41,537 bases of DNA from Roseobacter sp. (GTDB lineage Bacteria; Pseudomonadota; Alphaproteobacteria; Rhodobacterales; Rhodobacteraceae). Position numbers and translations under genes: made by a program. The notes under the pieces were generated by a model. That model had not been told where the DNA came from. It was given only the letters and a program-made list of their open reading frames with translations, and did no database searches. Shown here piece by piece: positions 29,290 through 38,586 of this stretch. Within the stretch, counting starts at the first letter, position 1, and the number at the start of each line of letters is the position of its first letter. The DNA is taken from assembly GCA_011050655.1 (NCBI GenBank), contig DRFG01000124.1:1-41537 (forward strand), written 5' to 3'.

Positions 29290-30677
29290 CCAACAAGACC
29301 TTTCCAGCGGGCAATCTGCTTGCGCACCTGCTCGGGTGCGGTTCCGCCATAAGACATACGCGAATTCACAGAATTTTCTACGCCCAGAACGTCAAAAACA
29401 TCTACTGTGATCCCATCGTGAGCGGATTTCATCTGTTCTATCGTCAGGTCAGGCAAATCGCAGCCTTGCTTTTCAGCCAACGCAACCAGCGACCCAGTGA
29501 TGTGATGCGCATCCCGAAACGGCAGACCAAGCACACGGACCAGCCAATCGGCAAGATCGGTAGCTGTTGAAAACCCTGACCCGGCCGCGGCGGCCAAGCT
29601 GTCGCAGTTGGCAGACATATCCTTGACCATGCCTTCCATAGCGGCCAACGCCAGCATTAGATTGTCGGCGGCATCAAACACCTGTTCTTTGTCTTCCTGC
29701 ATGTCTTTGGAATAGGCCAGCGGCAATCCCTTCATCACCATCATCAGCGCCACATTGGCCCCCATGATGCGACCGATCTTGGCGCGGATCAGCTCTGCCG
29801 CGTCAGGGTTTTTCTTTTGCGGCATAATGCTGGAACCGGTGGAAAACCGGTCAGATAAGGTCACGAAACGGAACTGCGCTGAGGACCAGATTACCAGCTC
29901 TTCGGCAAAACGGCTCAGGTGCATGGCGCAGATTGACGCTGCTGACAGAAATTCCAAAGCGAAATCCCGGTCACTGACTGCATCCAGCGAATTGGCGGAA
30001 GGACGATCGAAACCAAGCGCCTGCGCGGTCATTTCACGGTCGATCGGAAACGAAGTACCCGCCAGTGCGGCAGCGCCCAAAGGAGATTCGTTCATCCGCG
30101 CCCGTGCATCGCGCATCCGGCTGAGGTCGCGGCCAAACATCTCGACATAGGCCATCATATGATGGCCCCAAGTCACGGGTTGGGCTGTCTGAAGGTGAGT
30201 AAATCCTGGCATTACCCAACCTGCTCCAGCATCGGCCTGACCCAGTAGGGCCTTGATCAATGCCAATAGACCGGTTTCGGCAGCATCAAACTGGTCACGC
30301 ACCCAAAGCTTGAAATCAGTCGCAACTTGGTCGTTGCGTGACCTTCCAGTATGGAGGCGTCCGGCGGGTTCTCCGATGATCTCCTTCAGCCGTGCCTCGA
30401 CGTTCATGTGGATGTCCTCAAGCGCGGTCGAATAGTTGAACGTCCCGCCTTCAATCTCTGACAACACCGTGAGCAGCCCTTCGCGAATAGCGTCCGCATC
30501 ACTATCATTGATGATGTTCTGAGCTGCCAACATGGCAGCGTGTGCCCGTGACCCGGCAATATCCTGAGCAGCCATACGCTGGTCAAACGAGATCGAAGCG
30601 TTGATCGCTTCCATGATCGCATCTGGTCCGGCAGCAAAACGGCCACCCCACATCTTGTTCGAAGTTGTATCGGTCAT
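29286..30677 (-). CDS. argH: Argininosuccinate lyase
   Basis: Last step of arginine synthesis: argininosuccinate to arginine plus fumarate, cytoplasmic tetramer. 463 residues. Seen are MWGGRF at the N-terminus, [34 protein letters not shown] (catalytic His) and the family signature [18 protein letters not shown]. The start at 30677 has AAGGGG about 8 bases upstream; the open frame to 30932 is not homologous. First gene of the argH-lysA operon and divergent from the tlpA remnant. Confidence 0.97.
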   Translation of the reverse strand: MTDTTSNKMWGGRFAAGPDAIMEAINASISFDQRMAAQDIAGSRAHAAMLAAQNIINDSDADAIREGLLTVLSEIEGGTFNYSTALEDIHMNVEARLKEIIGEPAGRLHTGRSRNDQVATDFKLWVRDQFDAAETGLLALIKALLGQADAGAGWVMPGFTHLQTAQPVTWGHHMMAYVEMFGRDLSRMRDARARMNESPLGAAALAGTSFPIDREMTAQALGFDRPSANSLDAVSDRDFALEFLSAASICAMHLSRFAEELVIWSSAQFRFVTLSDRFSTGSSIMPQKKNPDAAELIRAKIGRIMGANVALMMVMKGLPLAYSKDMQEDKEQVFDAADNLMLALAAMEGMVKDMSANCDSLAAAAGSGFSTATDLADWLVRVLGLPFRDAHHITGSLVALAEKQGCDLPDLTIEQMKSAHDGITVDVFDVLGVENSVNSRMSYGGTAPEQVRKQIARWKGLVG

Positions 30678-30700
30678 CAGGCAAACCCCTTGGAGGGAAA

Positions 30701-30856
30701 ATGTAAAAAGTAATGCTCGGGGTCGTTTATACTGCGCTGACGTTCGGTGCAAACCCCGGCTTGGATGAAACCGCCGACTCTGCGTTATTGGGCAAGGGCG
30801 AAAAAAAGCCGATAGTGCATGACCTGACGCTTGCCGACGTCCCACGCCGGTCTTTT
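30701..30856 (+). pseudogene. Remnant of a TlpA-type thioredoxin gene
   Basis: A strong ribosome site (GGAGGG) and ATG at 30701 are followed at once by an in-frame TAA. The same frame then reads [20 protein letters not shown] and [11 protein letters not shown], which resembles the N-terminus of Rhodobacterales TlpA (signal/anchor helix, then an EGxMKKLVxH segment). Nothing like the thioredoxin fold or its WCxPC motif follows, so the body is gone. tlpA divergent from argH is an order I know from alphaproteobacteria, which supports the call. The 30857-30981 stretch up to the Hint gene shows nothing else. Confidence 0.5.
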
Positions 30857-30981
30857 TACTGGCTAACTCGAGCATGCAAACAATGTTGCCGACGCGACCA
30901 CCGTGTTTTGACTTATTATTGCGCCACTTCATCTGCCCTTGCCGAACCGCGAAATGGCTACGTTGCTAAATCGCTGGCACT

Positions 30982-32058
30982 TCAAGCTGCGTGGCTCAGT
31001 ATCGCGGCTTCCGACATGCTCAGATTGCGTCGGGCGTAGCTGCCATACGTGTAGGGGTCAAACCCAATTCGAGGGAATTGCTTGAGCAGACGGGAACGGT
31101 CTGTTGCGTCCAAGGTTTCAAGCGCTGCTGAAGCGGGGTGGAAGCTTTCTGTTTCGAGGCCGTTGGCCCACATCACCTGATGAGAATCGAGCAGAAGGTG
31201 GATATACGTCACTTCGCGCGCATGAGCATCTATCGTCACGCTGGTTCCATTCACAAGATCACGCGCGGTGACCAGCACTTCGGAAGTGTTGAACAGGCTA
31301 CGCGCCACCTCGCCATTGATCAGCACCCGATGGCTGGGCGATACCAGCAAATCTTGGTCAGGCCGGGTCTTGCCCAATGCGTTGGCATGAAATCGAACAG
31401 GTCGCAGCTGAGGCATGGCAAACAGCCGTGCACCGCTCATGCGGCGTTGCCCGATCCAACGGATAGGCTGAACTCCGTTGTCCTTGGTCTGAATTAAGTC
31501 ACCTTCGCGCAAACCTTCAATACGCGACGTCCCTGCCCCGGTTCGGATAATCGTACCAGGCGTAAAACAAATCACACCCGCGCCGCTCTGGTCCAGCCGG
31601 TCCGGTGATATGGTTGCAAGCGTATGATCTACGACCCACAGATCGGTATCGCGCGGCGGCAACTGATCAAGAAACATCAACAACGGCTGACTGCCCCGGC
31701 CCACTTCGATCAAGGTCGCCGTATAGCGCCCCACCCCATCCGTCATGGTAAAGCTGTTATGCATCAAAGGCTCGTACGTGTTGCCATTGTGCGGGTCTCG
31801 CTCGATAGGAGGTTCTTTTTCCAACGCAGCGCCCACGAGTCGTTGAACCTTGCGCGCGGCACGCCGGCGCAGCTGTTCCGCATCATCTGCCCTACCAAGT
31901 CGCAACACGTTATTCGGACCATCGACACAAATTGTATCGCCTCGCCATGACCAAGCCGCTCCCACTTTGAGAGACTGAACTGGCGCGGCCTCTAGCCCGT
32001 CTATTTCTGTTTGCGACCAGCTTATGACAAACGTGCCCAAAAAGCCCGTTTTAACCAC
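30982..32058 (-). CDS. Hint-domain (hedgehog/intein-type) protein
   Basis: 358 residues from a GTG at 32058. A Hint fold occupies roughly residues 165-300: it opens with the nucleophile-like Cys in VICFTPGTIIRTGAG, then IEGLREGDLIQTKDNGVQPIRWIGQRR, SPSHRVLINGE and VTYIHLLLDSHQVMWANGLETESFHP, a string of Hint-2 landmarks. The N-terminal ~165 residues have no known fold. Such proteins are very frequent in Rhodobacteraceae; their self-processing role is unproven. No signal peptide is seen. It stands alone, 160 bases from the LpxR-type gene, in the place where tlpA would be expected to continue. Confidence 0.85.
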   Translation of the reverse strand: MVKTGFLGTFVISWSQTEIDGLEAAPVQSLKVGAAWSWRGDTICVDGPNNVLRLGRADDAEQLRRRAARKVQRLVGAALEKEPPIERDPHNGNTYEPLMHNSFTMTDGVGRYTATLIEVGRGSQPLLMFLDQLPPRDTDLWVVDHTLATISPDRLDQSGAGVICFTPGTIIRTGAGTSRIEGLREGDLIQTKDNGVQPIRWIGQRRMSGARLFAMPQLRPVRFHANALGKTRPDQDLLVSPSHRVLINGEVARSLFNTSEVLVTARDLVNGTSVTIDAHAREVTYIHLLLDSHQVMWANGLETESFHPASAALETLDATDRSRLLKQFPRIGFDPYTYGSYARRNLSMSEAAILSHAA

Positions 32059-32218
32059 TGTTCACCTGCCTCGTTCTTCTTATTGTTATCGACAGGGTAG
32101 CAAAGCAGCGGCTTTGTGGGAAGGTGAAATGTGTGGCGCGTGCGGACCTGTGCCATAACATGCGGACGGATGTGACTTACGTCGGTGCCCGCGCTTGCCG
32201 AACCAGATCGGCCAGGAC

Positions 32219-33136
32219 TCAGAATGCGTAATTTATGCGCACTGATCCTACAATTTGGTCGTCTGGCTGGGTTGAATATTCCTTACCCAACCAAGTCAGC
32301 CCATAGAATGCCGATAGCCGTTCGCTTTGCCAATGAACGCCCATCCGTAACCGCTTTCTTTGGTTGGTCAGTACGTATCCGCGATCACGTGGCAAATAGG
32401 TGCTTGAACTGACATGGGCGATGTCGGCCCCTACGACCCAGCTAAAGCCAGTCACGTCGTCGTTTTTAATCACGCGATAGCGATGACCGGTGGTCGTATC
32501 ACGGACCAGAAGCTCTTGTTGGCCGACACCACCGATGGTGAGATCGAAACCAGCGCGGACCAGATCCTCAATGCCTACCTGCGCTTCGACAAATGGCCGC
32601 AGACTAGTCGTGGCCCCGAAATCGAACCGCCGCCCGGCTTCGATCAATACCGTCGGATAAAATCCATTACCAATTTGTCCGGCAAGGGTGCGATCAGATG
32701 GCGCGGGTGCGCCGATCAGTTGATGAAATTCCTGCTGCAACTCGCCCAGTTGAGTTTGGGGTCCGGTGGCATAGATCGACGCACCCATCGCGAATTCGAT
32801 GCTGTCACGTTCGAAATGCGTATGAACGCCAACCGAAAGCGCACCTGCCCAAGGCCGAGACCCCAGCCTGGGGTTATTCAAGCGATCCGGTGCCAATACC
32901 TCCAACCCGAAGCGCAATTCCACGATGGCACCGGCTGCATGCGGCAGGTTCCCATCCCATTCCCGGCCCCACACCCGCGAGGAAGAGAACGACCCCGTAC
33001 GTTCACGGTCTCTTAAATCACCAAGCAAATCGTTATTGATCAAGCGCCCATACCCCAGCCGGGTAAGCTCAGCCCCGCTGGCGCTGAATGGTACAGTCAT
33101 CAGGCAGATCAGTATGACAGTTAAAGATCGAAACAT
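32219..33136 (-). CDS. LpxR-family (DUF2219) outer-membrane protein
   Basis: 305 residues with a Sec signal peptide (LTVILICLMTVPFSASG-AE). The mature part has the early Asn-Asp pair and DRERTGSF segment, alternating beta-strand patterns, and a C-terminal aromatic end (VGSVRINYAF) typical of an outer-membrane barrel. It resembles the lipid A 3'-O-deacylase family LpxR/DUF2219; LGELQQEFHQLIGAPAP is also familiar from that family. Whether it is an active deacylase cannot be told. Start at 33136: GGAG is 5 bases before this ATG. Divergent from the winged-helix gene. Confidence 0.72.
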   Translation of the reverse strand: MFRSLTVILICLMTVPFSASGAELTRLGYGRLINNDLLGDLRDRERTGSFSSSRVWGREWDGNLPHAAGAIVELRFGLEVLAPDRLNNPRLGSRPWAGALSVGVHTHFERDSIEFAMGASIYATGPQTQLGELQQEFHQLIGAPAPSDRTLAGQIGNGFYPTVLIEAGRRFDFGATTSLRPFVEAQVGIEDLVRAGFDLTIGGVGQQELLVRDTTTGHRYRVIKNDDVTGFSWVVGADIAHVSSSTYLPRDRGYVLTNQRKRLRMGVHWQSERLSAFYGLTWLGKEYSTQPDDQIVGSVRINYAF

Positions 33137-33222
33137 CATTACTCCGAAGATTATGTGGCCGTCCCATGCCATTTGGAGGGAGGCGATCGAGATTCGCTAG
33201 ATCAGTGATGGCAACTTATTGC

Positions 33223-33297
33223 CGCTAACAAAACACTAAGCCCGCGCTAACGCCAAGATACTTTCAAAACGTTGCAATACGCCGACATTACGCTAAC
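33223..33297. repeat. Three direct copies of CGCTAAC in the divergent gap
   Basis: CGCTAAC occurs at 33223-33229, 33245-33251 and 33291-33297, all on the plus strand, between the LpxR-type gene and the winged-helix gene (33137-33335). The first two start 22 bases apart (about two helix turns). The same heptamer is half of the LacI-type palindrome at 36393. They could be binding sites for a regulator. Confidence 0.5.
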
Positions 33298-33335
33298 GTT
33301 ACGACAGCGAAACAGCAAAGTTTGGACCCCCCCCG

Positions 33336-33860
33336 ATGTCAAGCTCAGTACCACCTGCCACTCGTCGCATCGTATCGTCCCGCCATCTGGCCGAAGGTGA
33401 AGGGTGGGAAGCATCCGAATTGGAATACGGAATGATAATCGCCTATAATGCCTTCAGCCGTTGGATAACACGGTGTATGGCAGCCGCGGGCAACCCCGAC
33501 CTGACCTCTCTCGAAATCTTGGTGCTGCACAACACCAACCACCGCGACCGCGAAAAGCGCCTGACGGATATTTGTTTTTTGCTGAACATCGAAGATACAC
33601 ACACGGTCAACTACGCCTTGCGCAAGCTGCTGAAATCCGGCCTGCTAGAGGCCGAAAAACGCGGCAAAGAAGTGTTTTACCGCACATCAAGCAGTGGCAC
33701 TGAGTTGATAGAGGCATACCGTGCGGTACGGAATGCCTGCCTGATCGACAGCATGGGCCACACCGATATCAAAGGTGACGATCTACGCGACATTGCGGCG
33801 CAGTTACGTACGATTTCGGGACAATATGATCAGGCTAGCCGCGCAGCCGCATCGCTTTAG
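33336..33860 (+). CDS. Winged-helix (MarR-like) transcription regulator
   Basis: 174 residues. The middle part, SLEILVLHNTNHRDREKRLTDICFLLNIEDTHTVNYALRKLLKSGLLEAEKRGKEVFYRTSSSG, is a winged helix-turn-helix with recognition helix near NYALRKLL and a wing ending in EVFYRTSSSG, as in the predicted MarR-like regulators of Rhodobacterales. Conserved helices on both sides would form the dimer. Target and ligand unknown. Its end overlaps the end of eda by 4 bases on the opposite strand. Confidence 0.85.
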   Translation: MSSSVPPATRRIVSSRHLAEGEGWEASELEYGMIIAYNAFSRWITRCMAAAGNPDLTSLEILVLHNTNHRDREKRLTDICFLLNIEDTHTVNYALRKLLKSGLLEAEKRGKEVFYRTSSSGTELIEAYRAVRNACLIDSMGHTDIKGDDLRDIAAQLRTISGQYDQASRAAASL

Positions 33861-34504
33861 CTGCCGGCACCTAGATTGCTGGCGGCGCGCGCCAGTTCGG
33901 TAATAGCCTTCCAGTCTCCCTTGCGCACAAGGTTGTCGGGCGCGACCCAACTGCCCCCTGCGCAAACGACATTGGATAGTGACAGGTAACTTTCGGCATT
34001 TGCCGGACTGACCCCGCCCGTCGGGCAAAATCTGATTTGCGGCAACGGTGAAGCCAAGGATTTCAGCGCAGGTGCCCCACCGGATGCTTCGGCGGGAAAG
34101 AACTTGAGCATATTATACCCACGTTCATACAGGCGCATCGCTTCGGTGGCCGTTGCCGCGCCGGGCAGCATGGGCAAGTCCATATCTTCGGCAGCTTGTA
34201 AAAGCTTGTCAGTTGCGCCCGGCGACACGCCGAATTTTGCACCCGCATCAACGGCGCGTTTCACATCATCCGGTGTAATCAACGTACCCGCCCCAACGAT
34301 ACCGCCCTCGACCTTGGCCATCTCGGCGATCACCTCAAGTGCGGCATCGGTACGCAGTGTCACCTCGAGTGCGGGCAGGCCGCCTGCTATCAAGGCCTCG
34401 GCCAGAGGGCGGGCATGAAGCACGTCATGCACAACCAATACTGGAATGATCGGTGCGCGTTTACATATCGCGTAGGCAGCAGCGCTGGCGTCTTGGGGGG
34501 TCAT
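33857..34504 (-). CDS. eda: 2-dehydro-3-deoxy-phosphogluconate aldolase
   Basis: Second Entner-Doudoroff enzyme, splitting KDPG into pyruvate and glyceraldehyde 3-phosphate; class I TIM-barrel aldolase of 215 residues. Seen are ALEVTLRT (catalytic Glu), [36 protein letters not shown] (Schiff-base Lys) and [22 protein letters not shown] lies about 8 bases before the ATG; a reading from 34549 would run into edd. It follows edd after 22 bases, in the same transcript. Confidence 0.97.
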   Translation of the reverse strand: MTPQDASAAAYAICKRAPIIPVLVVHDVLHARPLAEALIAGGLPALEVTLRTDAALEVIAEMAKVEGGIVGAGTLITPDDVKRAVDAGAKFGVSPGATDKLLQAAEDMDLPMLPGAATATEAMRLYERGYNMLKFFPAEASGGAPALKSLASPLPQIRFCPTGGVSPANAESYLSLSNVVCAGGSWVAPDNLVRKGDWKAITELARAASNLGAGS

Positions 34505-34526
34505 ATGGGTTATCCTTCGATCAAAT

Positions 34527-36326
34527 TCAGATACTACTGGCACCGGCATCCGCCGCGCCTACGGTTCTTCGGAAAGTAGCGAAAAGCTCGCGCCCTTGTC
34601 CGTACTCATTGCCAGACAGGTCAGCAACCGCTTCGGGCCGATCCAACGCGCCTTGGGTCAGCACCTCAAGACGTCCTTCATGCGCATCTACCCGTATTAT
34701 GTCTCCGTCCTGTATTCGAGCAATGGGGCCACCGTCCAAGGCTTCGGGACAAACATGGATCGCGCTAAGCACTTTGCCAGATGCCCCAGACATGCGCCCG
34801 TCAGTGACCAACGCCACCTTAAGCCCGCGTGCCTGCAGGTTCGCTAAAATCGGCGTCAGGCTGTGCAATTCGGGCATGCCATTGGCCTTGGGCCCCTGAA
34901 AGCGCACGACCACGACTAAGTCCTCGCTGAATTCACCATTCCTATAGGCGTCCTTGACCGCCTCTTGGTCATGAAACACCCGCGCCGGGGCCTCAACCAC
35001 GTGATGTTCCGGCTTGACGGCAGATACCTTTGTCACAGCGTTACCCAGCGAACCGGACAAACGTTTCAAGCCGCCAGTAGGTTGAAACGGGGCATCGAAC
35101 GGGCGTAAAATTCTGTCGTTTAGGGTATCCTTCGGACCGGCGACCCATTCCACCACACCCTCTTTCAACTTTGGATCCTGAGTATAGCGTTCAAGACCTT
35201 CGCCTGCGATGGTCTTGACGTCATTGTGCAGCAAGTCGCCCGAAAGAAGCTGACCAATCATATAGCCCAGTCCACCGGCCGCGTGGAAATGGTTCACATC
35301 AGCCAATCCGTTTGGGTACACCCGCGCCAACAACGGGGTCACGTCGGCCAGCTCCGAGAAATCCTGCCAGTCAAGCACGATCCCGCCAGCCCGGGCCATT
35401 GCAACAAGATGGATCAAGAGATTGGTAGAACCTCCCGTAGCGTGCAGACCGATGATCCCATTCACATAGGCTTTTTCATCCAATACATCGCATACAGGGG
35501 TGTAACTGCTGCCTAAGTGGCTGATTTCTAGGGCGCGTTGTGCCCCCGATATTGTCAGTGCGTCACGCAGTGGCGTGTTGGGGTTGACGAAAGAAGCGCC
35601 GGGCAAGTGGAGACCCATGAATTCCATCAACATCTGGTTTGTATTGGCTGTACCATAGAAGGTGCAGGTGCCTGGGCCGTGGTATGCCGCCATTTCCGAG
35701 GCCATCAGCTCCTCTCGTGTCGCTTCACCTGCCGCAAAGTTCTGGCGAACAATGGCTTTTTCATCGTTGGAAATTCCCGACGTCATCGGCCCCGCTGGCA
35801 AGAATACAGCCGGGAGATGGCCGAACGCCTGCCCCGCAATTACCAAACCCGGTACGATTTTGTCACACACGCCAAGGAAAACAGCGCTGTCGAACGTGTT
35901 GTGACTTAACCCAACCCCAGCCGCCATCGCGATGATGTCGCGTGAAAAAAGACTAAGTTCCATACCCGGAGTGCCTTGGGTCACGCCATCGCACATAGCG
36001 GGGACGCCACCGGCCACCTGTGCTGTCCCTCCGACTGCGCGCGCTGCTGCGCGGATAATCTCGGGAAAGCGTTCGAACGGTTGGTGGGCAGATAGCATGT
36101 CATTATAGGTCGTTATGATACCGATATTCCCAGCTGATTTGGTTGCCAATGCCATCTGATCAGGGCCAGCCCCCGCATAGGCATGTGCCTGCCCACTACA
36201 AGACAGATGCGCTCGGGCCGGGCCTGCTTCGGCTGCTCGGCGCATCCGCGCCAGATAGGCGTCACGGGTATCAGCGCTTCGTTTGATAATCCGTTCGGTC
36301 ACGCGCAATACGGTATCGTTTGGCAT
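34527..36326 (-). CDS. edd: Phosphogluconate dehydratase
   Basis: First Entner-Doudoroff enzyme: 6-phosphogluconate to KDPG. 599 residues of the IlvD/Edd family with an Fe-S cluster. Visible cluster-region motifs are [38 protein letters not shown] and [13 protein letters not shown]; also [13 protein letters not shown] and [18 protein letters not shown] near the end. Length and motifs favour Edd over dihydroxy-acid dehydratase, as does the adjacent eda. Probably controlled from the operator at 36393, about 67 bases before the start. Confidence 0.97.
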   Translation of the reverse strand: MPNDTVLRVTERIIKRSADTRDAYLARMRRAAEAGPARAHLSCSGQAHAYAGAGPDQMALATKSAGNIGIITTYNDMLSAHQPFERFPEIIRAAARAVGGTAQVAGGVPAMCDGVTQGTPGMELSLFSRDIIAMAAGVGLSHNTFDSAVFLGVCDKIVPGLVIAGQAFGHLPAVFLPAGPMTSGISNDEKAIVRQNFAAGEATREELMASEMAAYHGPGTCTFYGTANTNQMLMEFMGLHLPGASFVNPNTPLRDALTISGAQRALEISHLGSSYTPVCDVLDEKAYVNGIIGLHATGGSTNLLIHLVAMARAGGIVLDWQDFSELADVTPLLARVYPNGLADVNHFHAAGGLGYMIGQLLSGDLLHNDVKTIAGEGLERYTQDPKLKEGVVEWVAGPKDTLNDRILRPFDAPFQPTGGLKRLSGSLGNAVTKVSAVKPEHHVVEAPARVFHDQEAVKDAYRNGEFSEDLVVVVRFQGPKANGMPELHSLTPILANLQARGLKVALVTDGRMSGASGKVLSAIHVCPEALDGGPIARIQDGDIIRVDAHEGRLEVLTQGALDRPEAVADLSGNEYGQGRELFATFRRTVGAADAGASSI

Positions 36327-36392
36327 TGAATTTCCCTTTGCAATCTAGACCAGCTGGGGGTTGAGGATAATCCGATAGCCCCGCTCGACAAT

Positions 36393-36404
36393 GTTAGCGC
36401 TAAC
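36393..36404. promoter_or_regulatory. LacI/GalR-type operator between edd and the GlcNAc kinase gene
   Basis: The 12-bp perfect palindrome GTTAGCGCTAAC has the central CG and spacing typical of LacI/GalR-family operators. It lies in the divergent promoter gap, 67 bases from edd and 102 bases from the kinase start, so one site could serve both transcripts. The repressor gene is not in the window. Confidence 0.7.
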
Positions 36405-36505
36405 TTATCATTGTACATTGCATTTTGCAAACCCGATGCGCAGCTTGTAACGCCCGAGGTGAAAATTTCCTTTCCCCGCCAAAACAGGTATCCTAAACAC
36501 GCCCA

Positions 36506-37384
36506 ATGACACATAAAGACTTTTCATATCTGATCGGCGTAGACGGCGGCGGAACCGGATGCCGCGTTGCGGTGGCCACCCTTGATGGGCGAATATTGGC
36601 CGAAGCCAAAGGTGCGCGCGCCAATGTCAGTACGGATTGCGCAGAAGCCATCACCAATATCATGCGCGCAACCCATGAGGCAGTGCACAAAGCCGGACTG
36701 AGCATCGCTGATATAGACCGGGCCGTGGCTCATCTTGGATTGGCCGGGTACACTGGTCCGGAAATCAGCAGACTCATCAAGGCTGCCCTTCCGTTTGCCA
36801 AATCCGTAGTGTCCGAAGACACTCATACCACCATTGTCGGGGCAATCGAACAAGAGGACGGCTATGTTATTGCGCTTGGAACAGGCACGATCATTGCACG
36901 TCAGAAAGCCGGGCAGCAAACCTTTATCGGCGGTTGGTGTTATCAGGTGTCTGATCAGGCTTCGGGCGCGTGGCTGGGGCACGGCGCATTGGAACAGACT
37001 TTGTTGGTGGTGGACGGTATCGTCAAGGCCAGCCCGCTGTCGCATCGCATACTCGAGAAATTCGACGGTGCCGCTGGTATCGTCCAGTTCAGCCTGAAGG
37101 CACAGCCCAGAGATTTCGCCACGATAGCCCCCGACGTGATCGAAACCGCATCCGCAGGGGATGCGGTAGGCACATGGCTGATGAAACGCGGTGCCGATTA
37201 TGTCGATAGCGCGCTGCGTGCGCTGGCCCACCAACCCGGAGATATCTTGTGTCTTTCCGGGGGGGTAGGTCCGCATTATGCGCCCTACCTATCGTCAGAC
37301 CATACGCAAAATCTGACCCCTCCCAGAGGCCGGGCGGTCGATGGGGCCATCGCTTTGGCGGTGCAGGCCGCCACGCAGCCTTGA
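36506..37384 (+). CDS. N-acetylglucosamine kinase-like BadF/BadG ATPase
   Basis: 292 residues of the ASKHA ATPase fold in the BadF/BadG/BcrA/BcrD family, which includes GlcNAc kinases. The phosphate-1 motif LIGVDGGGTGCRVAVA, phosphate-2 motif YVIALGTGTIIA and the adenosine segment CLSGGVG are seen, as is GGWCYQVSDQASGAWLGH, typical of the amino-sugar kinases. Its stop overlaps the nagA start (TGATG), which supports a role in phosphorylating GlcNAc or a related amino sugar before NagA. No strong ribosome site is visible. Confidence 0.82.
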   Translation: MTHKDFSYLIGVDGGGTGCRVAVATLDGRILAEAKGARANVSTDCAEAITNIMRATHEAVHKAGLSIADIDRAVAHLGLAGYTGPEISRLIKAALPFAKSVVSEDTHTTIVGAIEQEDGYVIALGTGTIIARQKAGQQTFIGGWCYQVSDQASGAWLGHGALEQTLLVVDGIVKASPLSHRILEKFDGAAGIVQFSLKAQPRDFATIAPDVIETASAGDAVGTWLMKRGADYVDSALRALAHQPGDILCLSGGVGPHYAPYLSSDHTQNLTPPRGRAVDGAIALAVQAATQP

Positions 37385-38511
37385 TGAAACGCCAGCGCGC
37401 TTTTGCCGGTGCTCGTATTTTTGACGGCGCGGCTCTGTGCACAGATCATGCCTTGTTGGTCCAGGAAAACGGCAAGACGCAGGCAGTCCCGATAACTGCA
37501 ATTCCGCAAACCAGTGATATTTATCAACTTGATGGAGGTATCATCACACCGGGTTTTGTCGACCTTCAGGTCAATGGCGGCGGCGGGGTCATGTTCAACA
37601 CCGCACCTGATCTGGAAACCCTGGCCACAATCGCGGCCGCGCACCGCGGCCTTGGCACAGCGGCATTTCTACCGACGCTGATCACGGATACCCGCGACCA
37701 TAGCGTCGCCGCGATCAAGACCGTCGCGCAAGCCATTGATCAGCGCGTTCCAGGTGTGATCGGTCTGCATCTTGAAGGGCCACACCTGTCGGTCAGGCGC
37801 AAGGGTGCGCATGATGGCAATCTGATCCGCCCGATGGAAGATGACGACGTATCACTGTTGCTGGACACATTGCAGGACATCCCCAACCTGTTCGTGACCG
37901 CCGCACCCGAGAACATTACCTTCGCGCAGATTGAGACGCTCAGCACCGCTGGGGTCCTTGTCTCTATCGGGCACAGCGATTGCGATTATGACACCGCGAT
38001 GCGTGCTTTTGATGCGGGTGCCCGCATGGCGACGCATTTGTTCAATGCGATGAGCCAGGCCAGTGCCCGGTCGCCCGGTTTGGTCGGCGCAGCGCTGGAC
38101 CATCCCGATATCGCCCCCGGTCTGATTGCCGATGGCATACATGTACATGCAGCGATGATTCGAGCCGCGCTTGCCGCCAACAGAGGCAAGCATGATATCT
38201 TTCTTGTGACCGATGCCATGGCCCCCGCCGGGTCTGACATCACCAGCTTTACGCTGAACGACCGTGAAATCCTCAGGCGGGGGGGTCGGCTGACGCTTGC
38301 CGACGGCACCTTGGCCGGTGCTGATCTGACCATGCTGCAAGCCATTAGGTTCATGGTGGATCACGTAGGAGAGCCGCTGGAGACGGCGCTCGCCCGTGCG
38401 ACCACGATCCCGGCTGGATTGCTGCAAGATGCACCGGACTTAACGCATGTCGACGCTATGATCTGGTTGGACGATGATCTGGGTACGCCCCGCTGGCTAA
38501 ACGAGCTGTAG
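37384..38511 (+). CDS. nagA: N-acetylglucosamine-6-phosphate deacetylase
   Basis: 375-residue amidohydrolase: GlcNAc-6-phosphate to glucosamine-6-phosphate plus acetate. Visible are GFVDLQVNGGGGVMFN, the metal-binding HLEGPHLS, SIGHSDCDY, MATHLFNAMSQ and FLVTDAMAPAG with the catalytic Asp. The N-terminal HxH-type site is replaced by QVNG, as usual in NagA. Its start in the TGATG overlap gives the expected N-terminus MKRQRAFAGARIFDG. Ends 39 bases before the shared hairpin at 38551. Transport and NagB genes are not in the window. Confidence 0.95.
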   Translation: MKRQRAFAGARIFDGAALCTDHALLVQENGKTQAVPITAIPQTSDIYQLDGGIITPGFVDLQVNGGGGVMFNTAPDLETLATIAAAHRGLGTAAFLPTLITDTRDHSVAAIKTVAQAIDQRVPGVIGLHLEGPHLSVRRKGAHDGNLIRPMEDDDVSLLLDTLQDIPNLFVTAAPENITFAQIETLSTAGVLVSIGHSDCDYDTAMRAFDAGARMATHLFNAMSQASARSPGLVGAALDHPDIAPGLIADGIHVHAAMIRAALAANRGKHDIFLVTDAMAPAGSDITSFTLNDREILRRGGRLTLADGTLAGADLTMLQAIRFMVDHVGEPLETALARATTIPAGLLQDAPDLTHVDAMIWLDDDLGTPRWLNEL

Positions 38512-38550
38512 GTTCTGCCGGGAGACCCGGAGCGTGCGAAAAATGGAAAA

Positions 38551-38579
38551 AGGCGGCGCAGGTTTGGTTTGCGCCGCCT
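38551..38579. terminator. Strong bidirectional terminator
   Basis: A perfect 10-bp stem (AGGCGGCGCA with TGCGCCGCCT) and 9-base loop between the convergent nagA and selenoprotein genes. On the minus strand it is followed by TTTTTCCATTTTT, on the plus strand by TTCTTCGTTTATTTAT, so it can stop transcripts from both sides. Confidence 0.88.
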
Positions 38580-38586
38580 TCTTCGT

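Noticed and set aside
30713-31039. A 108-residue plus-strand protein upstream of the Hint gene
   Set aside because: Only its first ~48 residues resemble TlpA; the rest is not protein-like and runs into the 3' end of the Hint gene on the other strand. Treated as a pseudogene.
36524-37276. 250-residue open frame opposite the GlcNAc kinase-like gene
   Set aside because: Cys/Arg/Gly-rich, with no ribosome site or family motifs; the opposite strand has clear ATPase motifs.
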